28,867 nucleotides of DNA from positions 1 to 28,867 of IMG/VR virus record IMGVR_UViG_3300021956_000010. One strand, given 5' to 3'. The position numbers were made by a program, and so were the translations under genes. The first letter of the stretch is position 1; each line of letters begins with the position of its first letter. The DNA is from a virus. This document shows positions 17,872 through 26,444 of the stretch, in pieces. The notes below the pieces were generated by a model. The model was not told where the DNA came from, searched no databases, and saw only the letters and a program-made list of their open reading frames with translations.

Positions 17872-18450
17872 ATGAATAAAGTAAAGTTAACACTTGACTA
17901 TTCGACTATCACGGTGAAACAATACGTTGACTTCGTAATGAATGAAGGAAACGAGATTGGGCAGGTGTCTGCAATTATGGGACAATCGAAAGATTATGTG
18001 CGCCAACTATCACCTGAAGATATTACAAAGGTAATTGAGGCGTTCAAATCAGTTATTGAGAATCCAATCGCTGAACACAAATGGAGATGGAATCAATACG
18101 TATTTGTTCCCGATATTAACAAGATATCATTCGGTGAATGGTTAGACCTTGAAACTAATTGTAAGGACTTTCCAAAGAACTTAAACAAGATACTGGCTAT
18201 CCTTTACCGACCTTCATTAAATGCCATTGGTGCGAAATATAAGATTGAGCCTTACACCGCAGACCATTTAGCCAATGCAAAGGTATTCGATGAAATGCCT
18301 TTATCAGTCGCAAATGGTGCTATGGTTTTTTTTTCGAATATCGAAAAAGAATTACTGAATCGTTCCCTAGAGTTTTTAGATACAACGATGATGCAGGAGA
18401 TGGAGAAGGCGATAGCGATGATGAAGGAAGCGGTGCAACAAACGACCTAA
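17872..18450 (+). CDS. Tail assembly chaperone, short form (gpG-like)
   Basis: A 192-residue helix-rich protein that opens the tail block. It contains DYSTITVKQYVDFVMNEGNE, a central HKWRWNQYVFVPDINKISFG, and LDLETNCKDFPKNLNKILAI, a pattern of Bacteroidota tail assembly chaperones that hold the tape measure during tail assembly. After codon 154 the zero frame continues 38 more codons to a stop at 18450. A -1 frameshift at 18327-18333 makes the longer form. The ATG at 17872 is set by the AGGAGG five bases upstream. Confidence 0.7.
   Translation: MNKVKLTLDYSTITVKQYVDFVMNEGNEIGQVSAIMGQSKDYVRQLSPEDITKVIEAFKSVIENPIAEHKWRWNQYVFVPDINKISFGEWLDLETNCKDFPKNLNKILAILYRPSLNAIGAKYKIEPYTADHLANAKVFDEMPLSVANGAMVFFSNIEKELLNRSLEFLDTTMMQEMEKAIAMMKEAVQQTT
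18327..18333 (+). promoter_or_regulatory. Programmed -1 frameshift site (T TTT TTT)
   Basis: Within a nine-T run (18326-18334) the zero frame reads GTT TTT TTT TCG, giving the canonical X-XXY-YYZ heptamer T TTT TTT. After a -1 slip, translation continues TTC GAA TAT CGA and stays open for 91 codons to TAA at 18606-18608. A small inverted repeat TTCGA-ATA-TCGAA follows at once (18333-18345). Frameshifted tail chaperone pairs are a conserved feature of long-tailed phages. Confidence 0.8.
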
Positions 18451-18608
18451 GCGAACGTTATGGATGGTTTCATGTCATTGAAGAACTTGCGGATAGAGAC
18501 GTTACTAAGTTCGACACAATAACCGAAACACAAGCCAGTACAATCTTCGCGCATCTATCTTATCGGATAGATTATTTTTCTTTTCAAAAGCAACTCCTAA
18601 AAAAGTAA
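18333..18608 (+). CDS. Frameshift extension of the tail assembly chaperone (gpGT-like T part)
   Basis: A -1 frame open from the slippery site to a TAA at 18606-18608, 91 codons without its own start. It would fuse to the first 154 residues of the chaperone to make a 245-residue protein. The extension begins FEYRKRITESFPRVFRYNDD, then a very acidic stretch (AGDGEGDSDDEGSG), then ERYGWFHVIEELADRDVTKF and LSYRIDYFSFQKQLLKK. The WF-x-x-I-E-L-A ... S-Y-x-x ending is typical of the T domain, which binds the tape measure protein. It lies between the zero-frame stop and the next gene at 18628, filling an otherwise gene-free gap. Confidence 0.75.
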   Translation, partial: FEYRKRITESFPRVFRYNDDAGDGEGDSDDEGSGATNDLSERYGWFHVIEELADRDVTKFDTITETQASTIFAHLSYRIDYFSFQKQLLKK

Positions 18609-18627
18609 CTATTTGCGTCTTTAAAGT

Positions 18628-19098
18628 ATGGCTACAGCATCTTCACTCTATACCTATAACGTAATGATTAACAAGTTTCAGCAGTTCGCTGAGGCTCACG
18701 CACTAATCAGACGATTCACGCACGGACAAATCTCACAAGCAGACCTTGAAAAAGAAGGCGAGTATCCTTGGATGCACGTAGTACCTACAGGTATATCATT
18801 TGATAAAGGTCAGTTGACTTATTCATTCGATATTTGGTTCGCTGATTTGCCACGTGATAAGGATGAAAAAACGGAGTATCAAAAGCAGTCATTGAGTGAT
18901 TGTATTCTATTAGCAGGAGATTTGATGTCAATGCTCGAATTAGGTGGATTCTTTGACGAATCGGTTGTACTTACTACACCTGTGAGTGGTACTCCATTTA
19001 TGGAAGAATTTAGCCACGTTTTAACGGGCATTCAGTTGTCGGTTGATTTGACCGTTGACCATATTTGGGATGCTTGTGACATACCTTACTTAGGATAA
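18628..19098 (+). CDS. Tail completion/terminator-like protein
   Basis: A 156-residue alpha/beta protein starting MATASSLYTYNVMINKFQQF, with YPWMHVVPTGISFDKGQLTY and SFDIWFADLPRDKDEKTE. I recognise this pattern as a Bacteroidota phage protein of the tail block, comparable in size and layout to tail terminator proteins that cap the tube and join it to the head. It starts 19 bp after the chaperone extension and overlaps the fibre gene by one base. The role is inferred from size, context and overall fold pattern only. Confidence 0.5.
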   Translation: MATASSLYTYNVMINKFQQFAEAHALIRRFTHGQISQADLEKEGEYPWMHVVPTGISFDKGQLTYSFDIWFADLPRDKDEKTEYQKQSLSDCILLAGDLMSMLELGGFFDESVVLTTPVSGTPFMEEFSHVLTGIQLSVDLTVDHIWDACDIPYLG

Positions 19099-20741
19099 TG
19101 GCAAAAAAAGTTCAATACACAACTAACCAACCGAGCAGCACAACTGATTATTTGGCTGCTGATAATACTTGGAAAACCATTCCAAGCGGTACAAGTGGAG
19201 GCATTCCGCACGGATCAACAAGCGGAACTGATACCTACACGACAACCATAAGCGGTGTAACTACCTTAGCCGATGGAGATGCATTCTTAATTCGGTTTAC
19301 TACTGGCAATACAACAACTGCCACTCTTAACATCAATTCACTTGGTGCAAAAACGTTGTATCGAAATAACGATGGGCAGTTAATCGGTGGGGATATTGTA
19401 GACGGTGCTGAAATGTTGTGTGTTTACAACTCAACATCTAATTCTTTTCAAGTTATTGGAACTGCGCCAAATACATTGCTAGCCTATGTCACTAACGCTG
19501 AATCTACAACCATAACAAAAGGACAGCCAGTATATGCATTCGGTGGGCAGGGTGACCGATTGAAAGTTAAGTTAGCATATAATACGAGCGATGCAACATC
19601 AGCGCAAACGGTTGGAATTGTTTTAAGTTCGTCAATTACTGCCAATGGTAAAGGTCTAATCATTATCAATGGTCAACTTGATGGATTGAGTTTATTCCCA
19701 ACGTCAACTTGGGCGGATGGAGATGCGGTTTATCTTGGTGCGACTGCAGGAAGTGTGACTAAAACTAAACCATCAGCACCAAATCATCTTGTTTATCTTG
19801 GATTTGTTACAACTGCTAACAATGGTTCAGCAGGTCGTATGTATGTGCGTGTTCAGAATGGTTACGAATTAGATGAATTACACGATGCACAGGTAGGTAG
19901 TTATGGAACTAAGGATGTATTGTGGCGAGATACTGCAACCAATCTTTGGAAAAATAAAGATGTATTCACTTTAATGGGTTCTGCATCTTCCTCTACAAAT
20001 GGTTATTTAACTTCTACCGATTGGTCAACATTTAATGGTAAACAATCTGCGTTAGGTTATACACCCGAAGATGTGTCGAATAAAAAGACAGCAATGTCTG
20101 GCAATGAGACAAGCAATATTTTCTATTTATCAGCCAAAGCAATCTATGATTGGGCTACATCTGCTTTTCAATCAGTTATTACAGGTGCTGCAACTACAAT
20201 TACAAGTGCTAATCTTACTACTTATCGCGCATTGGTTTCTGATGGCGGTGGAAAGGTTGCGGTTAGTGGTGTTACAGGAACTGAACTCGGTTATCTAAGT
20301 GGGGTTACTTCTAACGTTCAATCGCAAATTGATAGCAAACAAGGTGCGGGTTCGGGTGGATCATTTGTATTAATTACAAGAGCAGCAACGGGACAAACTG
20401 CAGGAAGTACCTCATATTGGTGGAGTGGTGGTGCAGGTGGTACTACTGCCGAATCTCAGTTAAGAACTCCATTTCCTGATGCGTGCACTTGTTCTAAATT
20501 ATATGCAAGAATTACAAATACTCAAAGTGCTACAGGTAGTTTGGTGATTTCATTATTTAAAAATGGTACGGTTAGCGCATTAGTGTTAACTATTGCAGCA
20601 AATAGTGCGGCAGGTACTTATTCAAATACAACTAACTCGGTGACATTTGCAGCAGGTGATGGATATGCGGTAGAAATTAAGAATAACGCAACTGCAACTT
20701 CTGCACCCATTAGCGGGTTAGCATTTAAAATAACTATATGA
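19098..20741 (+). CDS. Tail fibre protein
   Basis: A 547-residue protein rich in Thr, Ser, Gly and Asn with few charged residues, as in host-binding fibres. The N-terminal third includes a beta-rich TLNINSLGAKTLYRN. The centre has GYLTSTDWSTFNGKQSALGY and a related GYLSGVTSNVQSQIDSKQGA, the short fibre motifs common in Bacteroidota tail fibres, which likely form a triple-stranded shaft. The last 150 residues look like a beta-sandwich tip (GSLVISLFKNGTVSALVL, then AGDGYAVEIKNNATAT), a likely receptor-binding head. It overlaps the next gene by 4 bp. No reverse transcriptase or template repeat for diversification was seen. Confidence 0.75.
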   Translation: MAKKVQYTTNQPSSTTDYLAADNTWKTIPSGTSGGIPHGSTSGTDTYTTTISGVTTLADGDAFLIRFTTGNTTTATLNINSLGAKTLYRNNDGQLIGGDIVDGAEMLCVYNSTSNSFQVIGTAPNTLLAYVTNAESTTITKGQPVYAFGGQGDRLKVKLAYNTSDATSAQTVGIVLSSSITANGKGLIIINGQLDGLSLFPTSTWADGDAVYLGATAGSVTKTKPSAPNHLVYLGFVTTANNGSAGRMYVRVQNGYELDELHDAQVGSYGTKDVLWRDTATNLWKNKDVFTLMGSASSSTNGYLTSTDWSTFNGKQSALGYTPEDVSNKKTAMSGNETSNIFYLSAKAIYDWATSAFQSVITGAATTITSANLTTYRALVSDGGGKVAVSGVTGTELGYLSGVTSNVQSQIDSKQGAGSGGSFVLITRAATGQTAGSTSYWWSGGAGGTTAESQLRTPFPDACTCSKLYARITNTQSATGSLVISLFKNGTVSALVLTIAANSAAGTYSNTTNSVTFAAGDGYAVEIKNNATATSAPISGLAFKITI

Positions 20742-20938
20742 GATATCAGATAATTGAAAAGGATGATTTAACTATTATCCACGTAATTGAACAAAACATC
20801 TTTTTTGGCTATAACGATTCAGAAGATTACTTGGTTTTTCGAGAAGGATTAGAAGTAAAAGGAATAGATGCCTTTGTTGATTTGTTAATAGAGGATAGTA
20901 ACACGGCATTCACAAAATTCACCGCGTTCAATGGCTAA
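20738..20938 (+). CDS. Small hypothetical protein after the fibre gene
   Basis: A 66-residue acidic protein with a beta start (MRYQIIEKDDLTIIHVIEQN) and a later helix (GIDAFVDLLIEDSNTAF). It sits directly after the fibre gene (4 bp overlap) and overlaps the next gene by 8 bp. Position suggests a fibre-associated or fibre-assembly helper, but no known family is recognised. Confidence 0.5.
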   Translation: MRYQIIEKDDLTIIHVIEQNIFFGYNDSEDYLVFREGLEVKGIDAFVDLLIEDSNTAFTKFTAFNG

Positions 20939-21458
20939 TAGTCCACTCAACGATTTAATCAATAAGTTTGGTGCTGACGTTGTCGAAAAGGCAATGCAGA
21001 ATCTTGGCGCATATCGTACCGTTAAAGGAAAGAAAAGAAGAGCAGTTGCGAGTGATACATTACGCAAATCATTAGCATATTACTACAACGCTAAAAAAGG
21101 CAAATTAGAGTTCTTCGCAAAAGGTAAAGCAAGTGTTTACGCTGATGTAGTTGAACAAGGTAGAAGAGCGCGTTCAAAGATGCCTCCAGTCCCTGCAATT
21201 GTGGAATGGATGAAAATAAAGCCTATTCGACTACGTAATCAAGAAGGTAAATTGATTAAACAAACACCTGCCAAAATTGAAGCGGCAGCGTTTAACATTG
21301 CAAAGGCAATTGGTAGGAGAGGCATTCCACCACTTTACTATTGGCGTGATGCGGTGAATGAGTTAATCGATGTTTATGAACCACAATTCGCAGAGGCTTT
21401 AGGTAAAGAAATTAAGATAGTAATTGAAGATAATCTTCAACAAAAAATTAAAGTATGA
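20931..21458 (+). CDS. Tail completion / neck protein (HK97 gp10-like)
   Basis: A 175-residue basic protein. The centre reads VYADVVEQGRRARSKMPPVP then AIVEWMKIKPIRLRNQ, the V-E-x-G...P...P....L..W pattern of HK97 gp10-type neck proteins. It is followed by the helical AFNIAKAIGRRGIPPLYYW and an amphipathic C terminus. Such proteins close the head-to-tail joint. It overlaps both neighbours (8 bp upstream, 4 bp downstream) and is separated from the connector gene by the whole tail and capsid block, so neck components are split over the genome. Confidence 0.65.
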   Translation: MANSPLNDLINKFGADVVEKAMQNLGAYRTVKGKKRRAVASDTLRKSLAYYYNAKKGKLEFFAKGKASVYADVVEQGRRARSKMPPVPAIVEWMKIKPIRLRNQEGKLIKQTPAKIEAAAFNIAKAIGRRGIPPLYYWRDAVNELIDVYEPQFAEALGKEIKIVIEDNLQQKIKV

Positions 21459-23290
21459 TAACGACTAAAATAACGGGGCTATCGGCACAAGGTGTTGATT
21501 TATACACAGGCCTTGCATTCAGTAATAATGATGTAGCGGTAACAATGTCATCTGATAACGTTGCTGAAGATGGATTTAAATACATTTTTAATGTGACGGA
21601 TGGAACAACTAATGAATCATATAAATTTTATGTAGCTCCTAACTATGCTTTAAACGGCGTATTTAATGCAAAAGCGATATTCAATCAGTTAGTATCAACT
21701 CCAATGGTTTATGGTGCTAACAATAACATATTGATTCATATAATTGCGCCCTTTGTATCTGGTAGTATTAATGTCAATACAATCAGAATTCAATGTTATG
21801 AAGGTTGGAAAGTAGGTGGTGTATTCACCGAATATGATGTTGACATGGCTACCTATGTTTTAATGATAGTATATGGAAGTGGTAAGCAGAATTTCATCGT
21901 AATGGGAACGAATGATACTCCACCACTTGCATTATCTCAAGGCTATGATAGCACATTAGGATTCAATAATGAAACAATAAACGCATCACTTAATTTACCT
22001 GCATCACTACAAAGTGAAACTATAAATTGGCGCAAGATTTCGCGTTCAAATGTGACAGCAGAAGAAGATAGTGCCTATTCTATTTTATCGTGGGTTTTTG
22101 ATGACACTACCTATTTGAATCCAAACTATCCGTTATTATCAGTTAGGAATTTTCGATTTAAATTTTATGATAGTTCAAATACTGAATTAGTTACGGTGAA
22201 TATGGCAGTATCTACTGAGCCTGGTAATTTATTGCATATTCCAACGGGATTAAAGAATCTTGTTAATGGTGGATTTATAGACCAAACGATTGCAGATAAT
22301 ACAGCTTATTGGACTCTAATAGGTATGGATTTATCCAACAATGAAATAACAGCCAAATATGGTTATTGGATAGAAGAGGATTGTAAATACAACCCAGTGC
22401 ATTTATACTGGCTTAATCAGTTAGGTGGCATAGATAGTTATTCATTCATTAAGAAAAATGAGCGATCCATTGAGGTAGAAAAGAAGCGATACAAACAATA
22501 TCAAGGTGACTACAATAACGCTACAACTGAACATCCTTTTTCAACTGAAACATTCACACGCTCATTAACCGAAAGAGAGCCAATAGTTCGCACATTTTTG
22601 AACGTTCAATCTGATTGGATAGCTGAATCTGAATTTAAATTTATGAAAGATTTATTTAGGTCTAAATCAGTTTGGATGGTGGATGATAACGTAGATGGGT
22701 ATTCGGTTGTCCCTGTAGTGGTTGAAGACACAAACTACTTAATGCGTAGAGAGAGAAACTCACGTAAATATAACCAATCATTGCGCCTACAAATTGCAAA
22801 CGATAATGAGACATTGAATACCACAGTTACTCAATATCCAATACCTTCACCCGTAGCTTGTTATTACTATAATGTATTTACAAAAATTGGTGGAAATAGT
22901 GAACTTACTCTTGGCGCAAATACGGGCAACGCTTGTACTATTAACGTAACTGCTGCAACACGCGATAGATGGATTCAAGTTTCTTTAGCTGATACAAGTG
23001 GTGGAACTCCGATTGCAGGAGAAACTTATTATGTGCGTTTAGATTATGATTTTGCAACACCTGCAACGCCTGTTAGAATGGGATATATTGATTTGGGTAA
23101 TACCACAACGGGAGGCGGAACGCGTACCTATTTGGGTGGGTTGTTAAATCCTGGCACTCCAATTATTGCGACAGGCGTATGGGGTACGGGTACGGGTACA
23201 AATAGCTTCTCAGTTAAACTGCCAGGATGGACAGGCGCAACAGTTACAGGTCACATTTATGTTACGGTTGGTTTTGGTAATTGCCCATAA
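21455..23290 (+). CDS. Tail protein with C-terminal beta domain
   Basis: A 611-residue beta-rich protein. The first 400 residues contain repeated strand-loop units and MATYVLMIVYGSGKQNFIVM. A basic, charged segment follows (KKNERSIEVEKKRYKQYQG). The last 140 residues form a Gly/Thr-rich domain with two cysteines (VACYYYNVF and NACTINVTA), which looks like a carbohydrate-binding or receptor-binding module. It lies between the neck protein and the large tail protein, consistent with a distal tail or tail-tip component. It overlaps the upstream gene by 4 bp and leaves 9 bp to the next. I cannot assign a precise tail position. Confidence 0.6.
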   Translation: MITTKITGLSAQGVDLYTGLAFSNNDVAVTMSSDNVAEDGFKYIFNVTDGTTNESYKFYVAPNYALNGVFNAKAIFNQLVSTPMVYGANNNILIHIIAPFVSGSINVNTIRIQCYEGWKVGGVFTEYDVDMATYVLMIVYGSGKQNFIVMGTNDTPPLALSQGYDSTLGFNNETINASLNLPASLQSETINWRKISRSNVTAEEDSAYSILSWVFDDTTYLNPNYPLLSVRNFRFKFYDSSNTELVTVNMAVSTEPGNLLHIPTGLKNLVNGGFIDQTIADNTAYWTLIGMDLSNNEITAKYGYWIEEDCKYNPVHLYWLNQLGGIDSYSFIKKNERSIEVEKKRYKQYQGDYNNATTEHPFSTETFTRSLTEREPIVRTFLNVQSDWIAESEFKFMKDLFRSKSVWMVDDNVDGYSVVPVVVEDTNYLMRRERNSRKYNQSLRLQIANDNETLNTTVTQYPIPSPVACYYYNVFTKIGGNSELTLGANTGNACTINVTAATRDRWIQVSLADTSGGTPIAGETYYVRLDYDFATPATPVRMGYIDLGNTTTGGGTRTYLGGLLNPGTPIIATGVWGTGTGTNSFSVKLPGWTGATVTGHIYVTVGFGNCP

Positions 23291-23299
23291 TAAAAGAAA

Positions 23300-26275
23300 A
23301 TGGAAACAGCATTAATAATTTATAGCCAAGTGGACAATGTCCCTACTTTGGTTGATTTGTACGAAAATGAGACGATATCACTACAATTTAACTTTAGTGA
23401 TATCAAAGATTTGAAACCTCGTGGATCTTATTCACGTACTTTTCGCATTCCTGCAACGCAAACAAATAGTAAGTTATTTGGATTTATTCAAGAAAATACC
23501 TACCAATTTGCCGACTTCAACCCAAAACGCAAGTTAAATGCTATTATCACAGTTGATACAATACCCATTTTAGAAGGTAATTGTCAATTCAAAGCGAGTT
23601 ACACAAGCAATGGAGAGGTAAGCGAATATGAGATTGTGTTCTTTGGCAACGTTATTGACTTTTTTAAGAACATTGGTGACAATGATTTTAAAGGATATAT
23701 AGCTGAACAACTGCAAATTGACCATAATTTTGTAGTGTCATATGACAATATCCAAACAATAAACGATGAAGAAACAGATATCCATTTAGGATTAACGGAT
23801 AGGGGACAAAATTGGGTGGGTAATGTTGACGATGCTAATTCTCGTTCAATCAATACAACCGATATAAACGTAGTGGCAAAGGCGGGTGAGTTAACACCAT
23901 TTGTATCGGCTCGTTATATTTTTAATAAAATAATTTCTTTAAGTGGTTTCCAACTTGGTAGCAACTCAACCACATTAACTGATGAACTTGACTATTTATT
24001 TATTCCATTCGTTAGTGAAGGCGCGCAAATTCAACAAGGCGGTGGCAATCCCGAAACTGCGAAATTTCTATTGGAAGGCTATACACCTACTGAAACTTTT
24101 GTTTTGGGTGATTTAGTCAATGAAACAATAGACGGTTATACTCAACAAGTTTATCACTTACCTGCGTTAACTGAGTCGCAAGATCCTGGAAATAATGTAA
24201 GCGGTAACATTTACACCGCACCATTTAGTGGTTCTTATTCGTTTTATTTCTATTCAGCAGTAAAGGTTAATTCAAACTTTGAAGGCATCTTGAGTATGCG
24301 TTTAATTAAGACCGATTTAAGCGGAAATAAAACTTTACTCAGCACACTTGGTAATTTAAGTTTCTCAACTGTTGATTCTAATTTGAATACCGTTTACATT
24401 GTTAATGAAAATGTTAATGGTTCGATTGGAAACTTTAGTTTCTTTTTACAAGCAGGTGAAACCATTGAACCCGTTTATATACCTGAACAGCCATATTTAT
24501 CTATATGGGATACCTTTACGGGTACATTTACAATATCAAGTGCGGTATTTCAATCGTCACAAATTAGTAAGCCTTTATTTGGCAATCACATTGATTGGTC
24601 AGCAAATGCGCCTATAATGAAGTGCAGTGAATTTATTGATTCATTGTTTAAGATGTACAACTTGGTAGTAGTACCTAACAAAATTAATAATCAAATCATT
24701 GATTTAATTCCATTTACGGAGTATATAGCACAAGGCAGCGCAAAGGATTGGACGCCATTACTCGATATCAGTAAGGATATTACGTTAACCGCGACAACTG
24801 ACTACCAAGCACGAAAGAACAATTGGACATATAAAGCCAGTACCGACTTATTTAATAGCGTTTATAACTCGCAAGGGAATCGCGTATATGGTAGGCTTGA
24901 GTTGATTGATCCGCAAAATGACTTTGCAACTGAAGAGCAAAAGATTGAGTTGTATTTTGGTTCAACTCCAATAGTTCCAATTAAGGGAACTTCTTACGCT
25001 ATTCCTAAGTTTGTCAATGAGCAGTATCAATACACTACACCCACTCCGCGTATTCTTTACAAGACAGGTGAAAATATTCAGTTCAATGTGTATAATGAGG
25101 CAGGTGGAGTAAACTATATTTTAGCGCGTCAATTTAGCCATTATTCTGATTTTGTTCCTACCATTACATCACGTGATTTAAACTTTGGTCAAGAAACACC
25201 TTTGTGTGTAGTTGAATCAATACCATATAAGACACTTTACGCACGTTATTGGAATGAATACATCGCTAATATCTATGCACCCGATGCGCGAATTTTAGAA
25301 GCGTTCTTTTCACTTGAATTTGCGGACATTTACAACTTTAATTTCAATGATAAAATCTTTATTAAAGATTCATATTGGCGTATTTTATCAATTAGTGATT
25401 ACGTAGTAGGTCAAACGGATAGCGTTAAAGTGACATTAATTAAGCAAGTGACTGCGCAGCCTGATTGCTTATTAACTCCATCCTCAATTACACCTTTTGG
25501 TGCGGTTGCTTTTGTTGATTCAAATGGCAATCCTGCATCAGCAACACAAGCGTGTTGTGATATTTATAACTATAATTGGATAGATGGCGGTTGTTATGCG
25601 TTTAGTCGTGACTCGGGAGGTACTACAAAGCCAAAAGCACCACCACTAACCACCACGAAAGTGGATAGTGCGCCACCAAATACCAATGTAAAAGGCGGTT
25701 TGTTGTCCACTCCTAATAATTCTATCGGCTCAAACAATAATAACTCAGTTGTTTTAGGTAGTGGTAACAAGGTTATTAGCGGTTTAGATTCAGTTTTGGT
25801 GACGGGATATAATGCTGATGTTTTAAATCAAGGCATTACAACGGGTAGCGGTGGAACTTATACGGGTGAAATGCAGACGGGAACAATTAACATTTGGGGT
25901 AAAGGTAGTTTCACCAATTCATCAACTGCTATTTCTTTACTCGTAAATGGTAGAAACAAAATAACAATGCCCGATAATTCGGTATGGCTTGTTAAATTGC
26001 TTATTTCATTAGGTCAAGTTGGTCTTGTTATTGACGGATCATCTACTGCTGAATTTAATTTACACATCGTTCAAAGCGGTGGAACAATAAGCCTTAAAAA
26101 TGTTACCACAATAGATGAAACATTTATAGATATTGATGGAAGGTTTTCAGTTGATTTAGATATCACAGGCAGCGCATTCAATCCAACGGTGACCTTATTA
26201 GACGGTACATCTTACCCCTATAATTCAATCAATATTTCTGCGGAAATCATTTACATTCAATACTATTATGCATAA
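23300..26275 (+). CDS. Large tail-tip protein with YadA-like and spike-like C terminus
   Basis: A 991-residue protein, the largest here. The N-terminal 250 residues, with FNFSDIKDLKPRGSYSRTFR, are typical of large Bacteroidota tail proteins. Residues about 250-740 are beta-rich and end with LTPSSITPFGAVAFVD and a cysteine cluster (ACCDIYNYNWIDGGCYAF). After a proline/lysine linker comes NSIGSNNNNSVVLGSGNKVI, then SGLDSVLVTGYNADVLN, matching the trimeric beta-roll repeats of YadA-like heads. A final 140-residue beta domain is probably a spike tip. It therefore likely combines tail-tip hub functions with a receptor-binding spike. It overlaps the next small gene by 8 bp. Confidence 0.65.
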   Translation: METALIIYSQVDNVPTLVDLYENETISLQFNFSDIKDLKPRGSYSRTFRIPATQTNSKLFGFIQENTYQFADFNPKRKLNAIITVDTIPILEGNCQFKASYTSNGEVSEYEIVFFGNVIDFFKNIGDNDFKGYIAEQLQIDHNFVVSYDNIQTINDEETDIHLGLTDRGQNWVGNVDDANSRSINTTDINVVAKAGELTPFVSARYIFNKIISLSGFQLGSNSTTLTDELDYLFIPFVSEGAQIQQGGGNPETAKFLLEGYTPTETFVLGDLVNETIDGYTQQVYHLPALTESQDPGNNVSGNIYTAPFSGSYSFYFYSAVKVNSNFEGILSMRLIKTDLSGNKTLLSTLGNLSFSTVDSNLNTVYIVNENVNGSIGNFSFFLQAGETIEPVYIPEQPYLSIWDTFTGTFTISSAVFQSSQISKPLFGNHIDWSANAPIMKCSEFIDSLFKMYNLVVVPNKINNQIIDLIPFTEYIAQGSAKDWTPLLDISKDITLTATTDYQARKNNWTYKASTDLFNSVYNSQGNRVYGRLELIDPQNDFATEEQKIELYFGSTPIVPIKGTSYAIPKFVNEQYQYTTPTPRILYKTGENIQFNVYNEAGGVNYILARQFSHYSDFVPTITSRDLNFGQETPLCVVESIPYKTLYARYWNEYIANIYAPDARILEAFFSLEFADIYNFNFNDKIFIKDSYWRILSISDYVVGQTDSVKVTLIKQVTAQPDCLLTPSSITPFGAVAFVDSNGNPASATQACCDIYNYNWIDGGCYAFSRDSGGTTKPKAPPLTTTKVDSAPPNTNVKGGLLSTPNNSIGSNNNNSVVLGSGNKVISGLDSVLVTGYNADVLNQGITTGSGGTYTGEMQTGTINIWGKGSFTNSSTAISLLVNGRNKITMPDNSVWLVKLLISLGQVGLVIDGSSTAEFNLHIVQSGGTISLKNVTTIDETFIDIDGRFSVDLDITGSAFNPTVTLLDGTSYPYNSINISAEIIYIQYYYA

Positions 26276-26444
26276 TCCCGAACAAACATTTAAAAACATC
26301 CGCGAGATGTTAAAGCATGGAGTAGGTAAAGACCTACCAACTAAAGAAAATAAGTTGCCAAATTGGTTAACAAACTGCATAAATTTTACCATTTCTGCGT
26401 CTTTAATTATAGGCACTATTTACCTTATTAAAATCTTGTTTTAA
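26268..26444 (+). CDS. Small membrane protein before the tape measure gene
   Basis: A frame from the ATG at 26268 encodes 58 residues: a charged start (MHNPEQTFKNIREMLKHGVG) and one membrane segment (FTISASLIIGTIYLIKILF). It overlaps the tail-tip gene by 8 bp, and its TAA shares a base with the tape measure ATG, so all three are coupled. A small membrane protein inside the tail block is unusual; a role in DNA injection or superinfection exclusion is possible but unproven. Confidence 0.6.
   Translation: MHNPEQTFKNIREMLKHGVGKDLPTKENKLPNWLTNCINFTISASLIIGTIYLIKILF

Noticed and set aside
20071-20298. 75-codon frame within the fibre gene, and similar frames at 3504-3689 and 24399-24617
   Set aside because: Each lies wholly inside a well-supported gene on the same strand and encodes a low-quality, compositionally odd product.
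19098-20741. Diversity-generating retroelement acting on the fibre
   Set aside because: No reverse transcriptase gene and no template/variable repeat pair was found.
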